Shown here: positions 1-7,932 of the stretch, piece by piece
How positions within the stretch are numbered: position 1 is the stretch's first letter
How the letters are laid out: each line of letters opens with the position of its first letter
Source: an uncultured Clostridia bacterium
Lineage (GTDB): Bacteria > Bacillota > Clostridia > Oscillospirales > Ruminococcaceae
Assembly: GCA_947631445.1 (NCBI GenBank)
Contig: CANRLN010000013.1
Location: forward strand, 1-41,984
Length of the DNA: 41,984 bases
Direction: 5' to 3'
The notes under the pieces: generated by a model
Databases searched by the model: none
Told to the model about the DNA's origin: nothing
What the model saw: only the letters and a program-made list of their open reading frames with translations
Translations under genes and position numbers: made by a program

Positions 1-821
1 ATTGCTGCCTCGTGAATAAGGGCTGCGTCAACGTTGTTTGCCGAAAGCTGGGGAAGTGCGTCCACCTTTGCATCGTCCATAATAATTGCGTCACATTCGG
101 TGTGTCCCGAACAAGGAGCGTTTCCATTGATTTTAGAAACAAACTTTTGATAAGACTTATCCTTTGCAACACTTCTTGAGCTTACGCTTGCACTCGAACC
201 CTCGCCGTTCATATCAACCGTGAAATTAGTTTCTGCCGACTGGTTTTTATCGGTCATAATCTTTTCTTTAACAACAATTGTTGCATTTTTCGCAAGGGTT
301 ACAGAGGTGTTTCTGACGGTAGATTTTATTCCCTCAATCTGAACCGTTTCCATAAGCATATAACCGCCCTCGTCAATCTCAACAACGGTTGTTGGGTTCA
401 TAACATTCTCTCCGCTGTCCTCCTGCTCTCCGTAATGCTTTTCAATATATTTTACCTTTGCATTTCTGCCAATATGGAAAGTGTGTATACCATCATGTGC
501 CGAATCCTGCTTGCCACAATTGTGTATTCCACAACCTGCAACAATGACAACATCGGCGTTTTCGCCAATATAAAAATCATTGTAAACAAGGTCGCTAAGT
601 CCGCTTTCGCTTATAATAACAGGTATATGCACACTTTCATTTTTAGTATTTGGTTTAATTATAATATCAATTCCTGATTTGTCAGTTTTACTTACAATAT
701 CAATATTAGCTGTGGTGTTTCTGCTGTCAAGTTTGCCATTGGCTCTAATATTATAAGCCCCCTGCTTTACCTTGTGAATATCCGTAAGATTAGCAAGCAA
801 TTCTTCTTGTGTATAGTTCAT
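1..821 (-). CDS. sufB: SufB/SufD-family Fe-S cluster assembly scaffold (3' end cut by window edge)
   Basis: Partial at the left edge: about 273 residues from the start codon, reading leftwards out of the window. The start ATG at 819-821 follows AAGGAAGTGA. The visible protein has the SufB/SufD beta-helix character and the typical C-terminal segment CSGHTECDAIIMDDAKVDAL followed by an HVDAAL-type ...NNVDAALIHEAA stretch. This is the short clostridial/archaeal SufB form, which works with SufC to build Fe-S clusters on a scaffold. It begins 21 nt after the sufC stop, so the two are cotranscribed. Family assignment is secure; SufB versus SufD cannot be separated from this part alone. Confidence 0.85.
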   Translation of the reverse strand, partial: MNYTQEELLANLTDIHKVKQGAYNIRANGKLDSRNTTANIDIVSKTDKSGIDIIIKPNTKNESVHIPVIISESGLSDLVYNDFYIGENADVVIVAGCGIHNCGKQDSAHDGIHTFHIGRNAKVKYIEKHYGEQEDSGENVMNPTTVVEIDEGGYMLMETVQIEGIKSTVRNTSVTLAKNATIVVKEKIMTDKNQSAETNFTVDMNGEGSSASVSSRSVAKDKSYQKFVSKINGNAPCSGHTECDAIIMDDAKVDALPQLSANNVDAALIHEAA

Positions 822-842
822 TTTCTGTCACTTCCTTTTCTA

Positions 843-1562
843 CTAAACCAGTTTGTCCATAAGTGTTTTACAAGCAGTACCGCCAAAATTCAGCATTTTT
901 TTGAGTGCCTCGTCCTTGTCGCTTTCCTGCGAAACAACCTTGCCTCCGGCTATAACAATTATTCGGTCGGCAATGGAAAGTATTCTTTCCTGATGAGAAA
1001 TAATAAGAACCGAACCGTCTGTGCTTGCACTTAATTTCCTGAACACATTGATAAGATTGTTAAAGCTCCAAAGGTCTATTCCCGCCTCGGGTTCGTCAAA
1101 TATAGTAAATTTAGTGTTTCTTGCCATTGCAATTGCAATTTCAATTCGCTTAAGCTCTCCACCGCTAAGCGAACCGTTTATTTCACGGTCTATATAGTCC
1201 TTGGCACAAAGACCAACCTGAGAAAGATAACCGCAAGCCTGCGAAACGGTTATGTTTTCGCCCGCCGCAATGGTTATCAGGTCTTTGACCGAAAGTCCTT
1301 TGAATTTAACCGGTTGCTGAAAAGCAAAGGTTACTCCCTCTTTAGAGCGTTCGGTTATGTCCATGTCGGTTATATCTACACCGTCCAAAATAATCTTTCC
1401 GCTTGTCGGTGTTACAATTCCTGCAATTATCTTTGCAAGGGTTGATTTTCCCGAACCGTTAGGTCCAGTTATTGCTGTAAAACGATTGTCAATTGTAAGT
1501 GACACATCGTCAAGTATTTTTTTTCCGTCTGCTTCAAAGCAGATATTTTTAAGTTCAAGCAT
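843..1562 (-). CDS. sufC: SufC, Fe-S cluster assembly ATPase
   Basis: A 239-residue ABC ATPase with no membrane domain. Walker A is GPNGSGKST (about residues 32-40), the signature is SLSGGELKR, and Walker B runs into DEPEAGIDLWSF, a wording typical of SufC rather than of transporter ATPases. SufC binds SufB/SufD and drives the conformational change for cluster assembly. I start at the ATG at 1560-1562 because AGGAGG lies just upstream and the family begins MLELKN; the frame stays open for 63 more codons upstream without a ribosome site. No sufS or sufU is inside the window. No clear promoter is visible in the 100-nt gap after feoAB, so read-through from feoAB is possible. Confidence 0.93.
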   Translation of the reverse strand: MLELKNICFEADGKKILDDVSLTIDNRFTAITGPNGSGKSTLAKIIAGIVTPTSGKIILDGVDITDMDITERSKEGVTFAFQQPVKFKGLSVKDLITIAAGENITVSQACGYLSQVGLCAKDYIDREINGSLSGGELKRIEIAIAMARNTKFTIFDEPEAGIDLWSFNNLINVFRKLSASTDGSVLIISHQERILSIADRIIVIAGGKVVSQESDKDEALKKMLNFGGTACKTLMDKLV

Positions 1563-1663
1563 TTTTTTCCTCCTCGCCTGATTTATTTTCACGCCGGCAT
1601 TTTCAGAAACACGAAAATTATTGTTTTTGGGATACCGTTTAAATTTCGCCCACAAAAAATATT

Positions 1664-4024
1664 TTAAATTAAAATTCCACCTAATGTGTATACAGCAAAT
1701 GCACAAATCCAAGCAACAACACATTGGGTTATAACCACCGTTATCGACCATTTTGTGCCAAGTTCACGTTTTACGGTTGCAATTGCTGCCACACAGGGAG
1801 TGTAAAGCAAGCAGAACACCAAAAATGCACAGGCTGACAGGGTTGTGAATATGCTTGTAATGTCCGCTCCGCTCATAAGCACGGTAAGTGTGCTTACAAC
1901 GCTTTCTTTTGCGGTAAAGCCGGTTATAAGTGCGGTGGAAATTCTCCAGTCGTTAAGACCCAGTGGCTTAAATATCGGAGCAACAGTACCGCCGATTATT
2001 GCAAGCAAACTTTGAGAAGAATCCTCCACAACATTAAGCTTTAAATCAAAGCTTTGCAAGAACCATATGATTATAGATGCAACAAATATTATGGTGAAAG
2101 CTTTTGTAATAAAATCCTTTGCTTTATCCCAGATAAGTTGAAGCACATTTTTTGCCCCCGGAAGACGGTAGTTGGGGAGTTCCATTACAAACGGCACAGG
2201 CTTGCCCTTGAATTTTCCCAAATGCTTTAAAACAAGTGCAAATAGTATTCCCGCAATTATTCCGGTTATGTAAATAACAATCATTGCAAGCACCTGATGA
2301 TTTGGAAAAAAAGCCGAAGTAAGCAGAGCATATATCGGCAATTTTGCCGAACAGCTCATAAATGGGGTAAGCATTATGGTTATAATTCTATCCCGCCTTG
2401 AAGAAAGAGTTCGTGTTGACATTATCGCAGGCACAGAGCAACCAAAACCAATAAGCATTGGCACAAAACTTCTGCCCGAAAGACCTAATTTTCTAAGTGG
2501 TTTATCCATAACAAAAGAAATTCTCGCCATATATCCCGAATCTTCCAAAATTGAAAGAAAGAAAAACAGCACAACTATAATCGGCAGAAAACTTAGCACA
2601 CTTCCCACTCCTGCAAACACGCCATCTATCACAAGCGAATGAACCACAGGATTTATCTCATAGACGGTAAGAGCCTTGTCAACAAGATTTGTAAGTGCAT
2701 CAACCCCCTTTTCCATAAGGTTTGATAAAATTTCGCCAAACACTCCAAAAGTAAGCCAAAAGATAAGAGCCATTATTGCAATAAAAGAGGGTATCGCCGT
2801 AAATTTTCCCGTTAGGATTTTATCAATCTTAAGACTTCTTGAATGTTCCTTGCTTTCGTGCGGTTTTACAACCGTTTTTGAGCAAACATCGCTTATAAAT
2901 CTAAAACGCATATCCGCAAGAGCCGCCTCACGGTCGGTTTTACTTTCATTTTCCAGCTGTAGTATGATATGGTCAAGCAATTCCTTTTCGTTTTCGTCCA
3001 ATTTTAAAGCTTCTAAAATTAAACTATCCCCTTCAAGCAGTTTGCTTGCGGCAAACCTTGCGGGAATTTTAGCACGCTTTGCATGGTCTTCAATCAAATG
3101 CACTATTGCATGAATACATCTGTGAACGGCTGTCTGCTCGGTCGTTCCCTCGGAGGAGCAAAAATCCTTTCGTCCAGGGCGTTCCCTAAACCTTGCCACC
3201 TGAATTGCGTGTTCAATAAGTTCTTCAACCCCCTCGTTTTTGGAGGCACTTATTGGCACAACAGGTATCCCTAAAATACTTTCAAGCTCATTTATAAGCA
3301 CCGTTCCGCCGTTTTCTCGCACCTCGTCCATCATGTTAAGAGCAAGCACCATAGGAATATCCAGTTCAATAAGCTGAAGTGTAAGATACAAATTTCTCTC
3401 AATATTTGTTGCATCGACAATATTTATTATGCCTTTTGGGCGGGAGTTTATAAGAAAATCTCTTGTCACAATTTCTTCGTTTGTATAGGGAGAAAGGCTG
3501 TAGATTCCGGGCAGGTCAACAACGGTTGCCTCGCTATGACCTCTTATCTGCCCGTCCTTTCGGTCAACTGTCACTCCGGGGAAGTTGCCAACGTGTTGAT
3601 TTGAACCAGTCAGCTGATTAAAAAGTGTAGTCTTACCACAATTCTGATTGCCAGCAAGGGCAAAGGTTATAGGCTGACCTTCGTTTATACACTCGCCCTT
3701 TGAAATAGTATGATATTGTTGATAATTTTCGCCCGCCATTGGGTGGGCAATATCCTGCCTTGAAACATTTGCCCTTTTGTCAGGAAAGACGACTTCGTTA
3801 CGAATATTTGTAATGATAATCTGCTTTGCATCTTCTTTGCGAAGGGTTAGTTCATAGCCACGCAGATTAAATTGCATTGGGTCACCCATTGGGGCAAGCT
3901 TTACAAGGGTTATATCGGTTGAGGGAGTAATGCCCATGTTAAGAAAATGCCGTCTTAAAGCACCGTCCGAGCCGACTTCTTTTATTGTAGCTGTTTTGCC
4001 TGTTGGCAGTTTGTCTAAAGTCAA
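1664..4024 (-). CDS. feoB: FeoA-FeoB fusion, ferrous iron transporter
   Basis: 786 residues. Residues 1-75 are a FeoA SH3-like domain (start TLDKLPTGKTATIKEVG), which is normally a separate small protein. FeoB follows: G1 GNQNCGKT (125-132), G3 DLPG (170-173), G4 NMMD, G5 ISAS, then a helical GDI region and a polytopic membrane part with gate segments such as GFGCSVPAIMSTR and TPFMSCSAKLPIY. It imports Fe(II) under anaerobic conditions. The start is TTG (4022-4024): the in-frame match to FeoA begins there and AGAGGTG lies 8 nt upstream. A nearby ATG 7 nt upstream is in another frame. A perfect-spacing sigma-A promoter precedes it. It sits upstream of sufCB, linking iron uptake to Fe-S assembly. 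Confidence 0.95.
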   Translation of the reverse strand: MTLDKLPTGKTATIKEVGSDGALRRHFLNMGITPSTDITLVKLAPMGDPMQFNLRGYELTLRKEDAKQIIITNIRNEVVFPDKRANVSRQDIAHPMAGENYQQYHTISKGECINEGQPITFALAGNQNCGKTTLFNQLTGSNQHVGNFPGVTVDRKDGQIRGHSEATVVDLPGIYSLSPYTNEEIVTRDFLINSRPKGIINIVDATNIERNLYLTLQLIELDIPMVLALNMMDEVRENGGTVLINELESILGIPVVPISASKNEGVEELIEHAIQVARFRERPGRKDFCSSEGTTEQTAVHRCIHAIVHLIEDHAKRAKIPARFAASKLLEGDSLILEALKLDENEKELLDHIILQLENESKTDREAALADMRFRFISDVCSKTVVKPHESKEHSRSLKIDKILTGKFTAIPSFIAIMALIFWLTFGVFGEILSNLMEKGVDALTNLVDKALTVYEINPVVHSLVIDGVFAGVGSVLSFLPIIVVLFFFLSILEDSGYMARISFVMDKPLRKLGLSGRSFVPMLIGFGCSVPAIMSTRTLSSRRDRIITIMLTPFMSCSAKLPIYALLTSAFFPNHQVLAMIVIYITGIIAGILFALVLKHLGKFKGKPVPFVMELPNYRLPGAKNVLQLIWDKAKDFITKAFTIIFVASIIIWFLQSFDLKLNVVEDSSQSLLAIIGGTVAPIFKPLGLNDWRISTALITGFTAKESVVSTLTVLMSGADITSIFTTLSACAFLVFCLLYTPCVAAIATVKRELGTKWSITVVITQCVVAWICAFAVYTLGGILI

Positions 4025-4095
4025 TTTTCATGCACCTCTGATTTTTCTTTGTTTTATCTTATGCAGACAAGACAAACAATATTTTACTATATACC

Positions 4096-4124
4096 ATTAT
4101 ACTATAATATACCGAAAAAGTCAA
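4096..4124 (-). promoter_or_regulatory. sigma-A promoter of feoAB
   Basis: On the minus strand TTGACT (4119-4124), a 17-nt spacer and TATAAT (4096-4101). About 65 nt of leader follow before the TTG start. I do not see a convincing Fur box, although the region is AT-rich enough to hide one. Confidence 0.85.
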
Positions 4125-4144
4125 TAGCAAAATTTTAAAGCAAT

Positions 4145-4174
4145 AAAAAATTCCCCTTGCATAAGCAAGGGGAA
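4145..4174 (-). terminator. terminator of the ABC export operon
   Basis: Ten-bp perfect stem (4151-4160 with 4165-4174, loop of 4) followed on the minus strand by TTTTTTATTG. It lies 5 nt after the permease stop. Confidence 0.9.
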
Positions 4175-4179
4175 AAATG

Positions 4180-5775
4180 CTAAATTTCTTTTCGGCAAAA
4201 GCCATCATAAGCTATAGTTAAGAATATAACCATATGAATGGCGATAACAATTACTGCTGACAAAATCGTTTGGGTTGCAAAACCGTATGTTCTTTCCATT
4301 ACTGATACAAGATTTGAATTTGCAAAAATCAAATATCTTGCCCAATTTTGGTGTAAAAATCCCTTAAGAATTGAAACAATGGTTGTACCCATAAGCATTG
4401 CCACCATGCTGATGCCGATTGCAAGAGCCGAACTGTGCATAAGGGCGGAAATTGTAAAGGATATTGTAGACATAACCGTTACATTGATAAAACCAAGCAG
4501 GAATTTGCTTGCAATGCAAAGGAAAGCAGAACCGTCAGTTACAACACCATTTACACAAGAAATATTTCCAGCGGTCGAAATATCCGCTGTTCCGAAAAAT
4601 GCAAGGTCTGCAATAAGACCAACTACAAAAGCAAGAACCAGTGCCACAAATCCCATAACAAGCATTGTACAATATTTTGCCCAAAAAATCTTACCACGTT
4701 TTACAGGGGTTATAACAAGAAATTTTACCGTGCCTTGATTGTATTCACCTGCAAAAATATTTCCTGCAATAATAATCATAACAAGACCTACTACCGTTGA
4801 AATATTTGTGAGAATACAAAATCCCGACCAGAAATTATATTCACTGCCACCTTGCATAATTGCCATAAGACTACAAGGATAATCCTTAACGTTTATATAT
4901 TTTTCGTTTTCAAGCATATAAAGATTTTTTGTGATTTCATCTTTAATCTGCTCATCATTTTCTCCGCCCTGCTCTGAACCATAACTATCCATATCACCCA
5001 TATCGCCATTGCCATAAGCAGAAACTCCTGCAAGTTGACATTTCAATTTACTTGTGTCGTCAATAAGACTATCTTCTTTGTCTGCATGATATTCTTTCAA
5101 TGCGTCAATATCATTAATAGCAATATTATTTTGAAAAGCAATATCATTGTCAAGGCGATATTGATATTCCCAAGCAACTGCTTGTTTTTTCTCATCATCA
5201 ATATCAAGACTGTTTATTCCGTCAATTATATATTGGCAATAACCTTTCCAGTCGCCTGCCTCAAGAATTGGCTTAAGCTTATCCCAATTCATAATAAACT
5301 GTCCCTGCTGTGAAAGCTCTTTAACAAATTCACCAATATCTTTTTGACTACCCTTGTGCTTAAGCACAAAGTCTTTCATGTCCTCAAAGGTCACAATTTT
5401 CTCCACTTCATCTTGTTGGCTTTCCTTTGCATACATAGATGCAAAATCCCTATAATATTGTGCCTGACTTTCAAGACAGTCCATTGCTGCTCTTGTTCTC
5501 CAGTCAAGCACTGAAGCATTGTTGTCTATCTGAAACTGCATATAGGTTTTTGTTGCCTCGTCCTTTTCGGTTTCAACATCTGTTTTCAACTGGGATATTT
5601 GTTTTTCCAGACTGTCATATTCATAACCATATTTTGATTCTTGATACTGTGCAAATTTCATAATACCAACCAAAAGCACCGCTGCAACAATAACAATAAC
5701 CGCTATAATTTTGGTCGCAACTTTGGTGTTCTGCTTGATAAGCTCGTTTTTCAAAAGTGCGTTAAACTTACCCAA
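4180..5775 (-). CDS. ABC-2 type transporter permease
   Basis: 531 residues. One membrane helix near residues 22-42 is followed by a large, acidic, presumably extracytoplasmic part of about 270 residues rich in Q, D, E and K, then about five helices at the C-terminal half (for example ISTVVGLVMIIIAGNIFAGE and FVALVLAFVVGLIADLAFFG). The EYNQGTVKFLVITPVKRGK segment after the second helix is typical of ABC-2 permeases of the bacitracin/lantibiotic-export or NatB type. Its start overlaps the end of the ATPase gene by 8 nt, so the pair is translationally coupled. The substrate is not visible in the sequence; antibiotic peptide export or membrane stress relief are common roles in this family. Confidence 0.85.
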   Translation of the reverse strand: MGKFNALLKNELIKQNTKVATKIIAVIVIVAAVLLVGIMKFAQYQESKYGYEYDSLEKQISQLKTDVETEKDEATKTYMQFQIDNNASVLDWRTRAAMDCLESQAQYYRDFASMYAKESQQDEVEKIVTFEDMKDFVLKHKGSQKDIGEFVKELSQQGQFIMNWDKLKPILEAGDWKGYCQYIIDGINSLDIDDEKKQAVAWEYQYRLDNDIAFQNNIAINDIDALKEYHADKEDSLIDDTSKLKCQLAGVSAYGNGDMGDMDSYGSEQGGENDEQIKDEITKNLYMLENEKYINVKDYPCSLMAIMQGGSEYNFWSGFCILTNISTVVGLVMIIIAGNIFAGEYNQGTVKFLVITPVKRGKIFWAKYCTMLVMGFVALVLAFVVGLIADLAFFGTADISTAGNISCVNGVVTDGSAFLCIASKFLLGFINVTVMSTISFTISALMHSSALAIGISMVAMLMGTTIVSILKGFLHQNWARYLIFANSNLVSVMERTYGFATQTILSAVIVIAIHMVIFLTIAYDGFCRKEI

Positions 5776-6727
5776 TTTGTGCTACCTCCCCATTTTCGTC
5801 CTTCTTTTCTGTAAGCGAAATAAATACATCTTCCAGCTTGTTTGAACCCTTTGCCGAAACAGTATATAATTTAATATCATTTTCAACAAGCAGTTTGTTT
5901 AAATCCGCTACAACCGCCTTAGGTTCGCCCGAATTTATTTCAATGTCAAAATTCTGGTCATCAACCTGACAGAAATTTATATTTTCTATATCTTTCAAAA
6001 CCTCAAAAGCCTTTTTAGCATTATCCACATTGTACATAAAGCTTGCGGAGGAATTTTGCTGTGAAATAAGCTCAGCAATTGAATAAACGCCTATCATATT
6101 GCCATTGGTTATAATTCCAACACGGTCGCACATATTTTCCATTTCGCTCATAAGATGGCTGGAAACAATAACGCACATTCCGTCATTGTGGGCAATATTT
6201 TTCAAAATATCACGGAGCAATTTAATTCCCTGTGGGTCAAGACCGTTGGTTGGTTCGTCAAGAATAAGCACTTTTGGCTTGTGCATAATAGAAATTGCAA
6301 GTCCCAAACGCTGACGCATACCAAGCGAATATTTAGAAATTTTCTTGTCAATCCAGTTTTCAAGACCAACAAGCTTTACCACCTCATCAACACGCTCTTT
6401 AGAAACCTTTCTTATTCTTGCAAACTGCATAATATTTTGTTTGCCGGTCATATGTTTGTAAAGTTCAGGGTTTTCAACTATTGCTCCGATATTTTCCATA
6501 GCCTTTTCAAACTGTTTTGAAATGCTAAATCCTGCAACCGAAACTTCTCCCTCATCAACGCTTGTAAGACCTGTAAGTATTTTAATGGTTGTTGTCTTGC
6601 CCGCTCCGTTAGGGCCTAAAAATCCGAACACTTCACCCTCATAAGCTTCAAAAGAGATACCGTGGAGAATTTCGTATTTTCCCATGGTTTTATAAAGATT
6701 TTTTATTTTAACTGCTGTATTACTCAT
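5768..6727 (-). CDS. ABC transporter ATP-binding protein
   Basis: 319 residues. Walker A GPNGAGKTT, Q-loop region GAIVENPELYKH (BcrA-like), signature KYSLGMRQRL, Walker B VLILDEPTNGLDP and the switch His in VSSHLMSEME. This is the drug/bacitracin-resistance (BcrA/NatA) type. The ATG at 6725-6727 has AGGAGGTG upstream and the family N-terminus begins soon after; nine more open codons upstream have no better site. The gene starts 13 nt after the stop of the upstream membrane-anchored protein and overlaps the permease downstream. It energises export by the permease encoded at 4180-5775. Confidence 0.92.
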   Translation of the reverse strand: MSNTAVKIKNLYKTMGKYEILHGISFEAYEGEVFGFLGPNGAGKTTTIKILTGLTSVDEGEVSVAGFSISKQFEKAMENIGAIVENPELYKHMTGKQNIMQFARIRKVSKERVDEVVKLVGLENWIDKKISKYSLGMRQRLGLAISIMHKPKVLILDEPTNGLDPQGIKLLRDILKNIAHNDGMCVIVSSHLMSEMENMCDRVGIITNGNMIGVYSIAELISQQNSSASFMYNVDNAKKAFEVLKDIENINFCQVDDQNFDIEINSGEPKAVVADLNKLLVENDIKLYTVSAKGSNKLEDVFISLTEKKDENGEVAQIG

Positions 6728-6740
6728 TTCTCCACCTCCT

Positions 6741-7472
6741 TTAATCTTCCACAACCGAATAATCGGTAATATTTGAATATATCCAACCGTCTATGTAGGT
6801 TATCTTCCAATCTCCGCCGACCTTTTCCATAACAAAAGTAGGCTCCATTTCTTCAGTATAGCTAAGGTGTTGGGTTACAAGATTTTCATCTCCCGAAAAT
6901 TTAGAATATCCATTAGGTTCGATTTCTGCAAGTCCCATCCACTCAAACTCATGGTTTTCCCATGATTCTTTACTCATGCAATAAAATCCCTCGGCATTAA
7001 CAGTATATATAGCATCAATCTTCGCATAATTGTTGCCCTCAAGGGATATTTTCATATCCTTAAGTTTAACATCATATTTTTGACTTGTTCCAAGCTTTCC
7101 AAAGCCGTTAATATCGGCAGAAACAAAATCCGATTTGCCAATTTGATAGTAATCCTCGGTTGATTTATACATAGGTTTTCCCGACCAATATTTATCTGCA
7201 ATTTCGCTTTTTTTGGACTTTATATCCTGTTTCTGTTGGTTGGTTAAATTTTCGCCAAGCTTATAAGTGTTTAGGTCGGCAATATTTAAATTTGCAATTT
7301 CGCCCATATAGCTGTTTAATGTGCTTTCAATTTCTGGCTTAGTTTTGCTAACGCTTACCCTTTCGCTTATTGCAATTCCTGCAAGCACAATCAAAAACGC
7401 TCCGCCAAGCACAAAGCCACGATTTCTAAGCCTATGCTTTTTGTGAGCAGGCTGTTCTTGTTTTTTACTCAA
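6741..7472 (-). CDS. membrane-anchored protein of the ABC operon, function unknown
   Basis: 243 residues. A lysine/arginine-rich N-terminus precedes one membrane segment (about residues 19-36, GFVLGGAFLIVLAGIAI), and the remaining 200 residues should be outside the cell. I recognise no domain. It is the first gene of the operon, starting from TTG (7470-7472) 7 nt after GGAGG, and its stop is 13 nt from the ATPase. The outer part is polar with few Cys, like small accessory or substrate-binding subunits that accompany peptide-export ABC systems (inference from context). Confidence 0.75.
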   Translation of the reverse strand: MSKKQEQPAHKKHRLRNRGFVLGGAFLIVLAGIAISERVSVSKTKPEIESTLNSYMGEIANLNIADLNTYKLGENLTNQQKQDIKSKKSEIADKYWSGKPMYKSTEDYYQIGKSDFVSADINGFGKLGTSQKYDVKLKDMKISLEGNNYAKIDAIYTVNAEGFYCMSKESWENHEFEWMGLAEIEPNGYSKFSGDENLVTQHLSYTEEMEPTFVMEKVGGDWKITYIDGWIYSNITDYSVVED

Positions 7473-7540
7473 AATTTTTCCTCCGTTCTGTTGCTTTATA
7501 AATAAATTTTTTAGGGCAAGGGTTTTCCTGCCTGTATATT

Positions 7541-7569
7541 ATTATAAAGCATAAAAAATCAAAAGTCAA
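7541..7569 (-). promoter_or_regulatory. sigma-A promoter of the ABC export operon
   Basis: Minus strand TTGACT (7564-7569), 17-nt spacer, TATAAT (7541-7546). The CTTAAG-type repeats lie directly upstream of the -35, the position expected for an activator. Confidence 0.85.
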
Positions 7570-7571
7570 GC

Positions 7572-7624
7572 AAATTAAGAAACTCTTAAGAAAAAGCCAG
7601 GCATCTTAAGAAAATCTTAAGAAA
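7572..7624 (-). promoter_or_regulatory. tandem direct-repeat operator (CTTAAG boxes)
   Basis: Four 11-bp direct repeats with the core TTAAGAAA: 7572-7582, 7583-7593, then a 9-bp gap, 7603-7613, 7614-7624. Read on the minus strand the unit is TTTCTTAAGAT. Pairs of 11-bp direct repeats abutting a -35 are the usual layout for OmpR/PhoB-family response regulators (known of the family). No response regulator or sensor kinase gene is in the window, so the regulator must act in trans. Confidence 0.7.
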
Positions 7625-7646
7625 TATAAAAGAAGCCACTGATAAA

Positions 7647-7678
7647 ATGCACAAAAAATTCATCTAAAGTTTGTGCAT
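7647..7678. repeat. 9-bp inverted repeat between divergent promoters
   Basis: ATGCACAAA (7647-7655) and TTTGTGCAT (7670-7678), separated by 14 nt. It lies between the ABC operon operator and the plus-strand promoter at 7687. It could be an operator or a weak hairpin; nothing decides between them. Confidence 0.4.
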
Positions 7679-7686
7679 TATATTAA

Positions 7687-7715
7687 TTGATTTATTATCC
7701 CATGTGTGCTACAAT
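7687..7715 (+). promoter_or_regulatory. promoter of a plus-strand small RNA
   Basis: TTGATT (7687-7692), 17-nt spacer, TACAAT (7710-7715). It reads into the hairpin element at 7773-7893 and on to the terminator at 7898-7929, with no open frame worth calling. This implies a transcript of about 200 nt. Confidence 0.6.
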
Positions 7716-7772
7716 TTATATGTATAATGCAAAGCTTCAAAACGATTCTTGCAATTTTTACCTAATTAAATT

Positions 7773-7893
7773 ATTATGTGTGAATTTAGTCTTTTCCCCA
7801 CACAGGTGGGGGTGAGCCGAAACTCTTAAGATGTCTTAAGAAAATCTTAAGCTTTTCCCCATACAAGTGGGGCTTTGCTAAATTCACAATAAT
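7773..7893. repeat. long inverted repeat enclosing two hairpins
   Basis: TGTGAATTTAG (7779-7789) pairs perfectly with CTAAATTCACA (7878-7888), and ATTAT/ATAAT extends this beyond one bulged base. It encloses the two CCCCA...TGGGG hairpins and the CTTAAG cluster. As RNA it would form a multibranched fold closed by a long stem. Confidence 0.65.
7791..7880 (+). CRISPR. possible one-spacer type I-E-like CRISPR remnant
   Basis: A 29-nt unit at 7791-7819 has the layout of type I-E repeats: a CCCCAC...GTGGGG hairpin followed by GTGAGCCG (E. coli repeats end ATAAACCG, others GTGATCC). A second unit at 7852-7880 matches the first 21 positions with two differences and then diverges, as terminal repeats often do. 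The interval is 32 nt and the period 61, both the I-E values. An AT-rich leader with promoter precedes the intact copy and a terminator follows the degenerate one. There are no cas genes in the window and only two units, so chance or another hairpin RNA remains possible. Confidence 0.4.
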
Positions 7894-7929
7894 AAAAGAG
7901 TGGTAGCATTTTGCTATCACTCTTTTTTT
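7894..7929. terminator. bidirectional terminator
   Basis: Stem GAGTGGTAGC (7898-7907) with GCTATCACTC (7913-7922), one G-T pair. On the plus strand it is followed by seven T (7923-7929), a strong end for the small RNA; on the minus strand by TTTTATTATT, serving the ANTAR gene. Confidence 0.85.
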
Positions 7930-7932
7930 CTG

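Noticed and set aside
1563..1751. N-terminal extension of sufC by 63 codons
   Set aside because: It overlaps the feoB end, has no ribosome site, and SufC homologues start at MLELKN.
7791..7880. ANTAR hexaloops in the two CCCCA...TGGGG hairpins
   Set aside because: The six-base loops would start with C or T and lack G at position 4.
7773..7893. MITE or small mobile element bounded by the inverted repeat
   Set aside because: No target-site duplication is evident, the ends are not at known transposon termini, and a promoter and terminator fit an RNA gene better.
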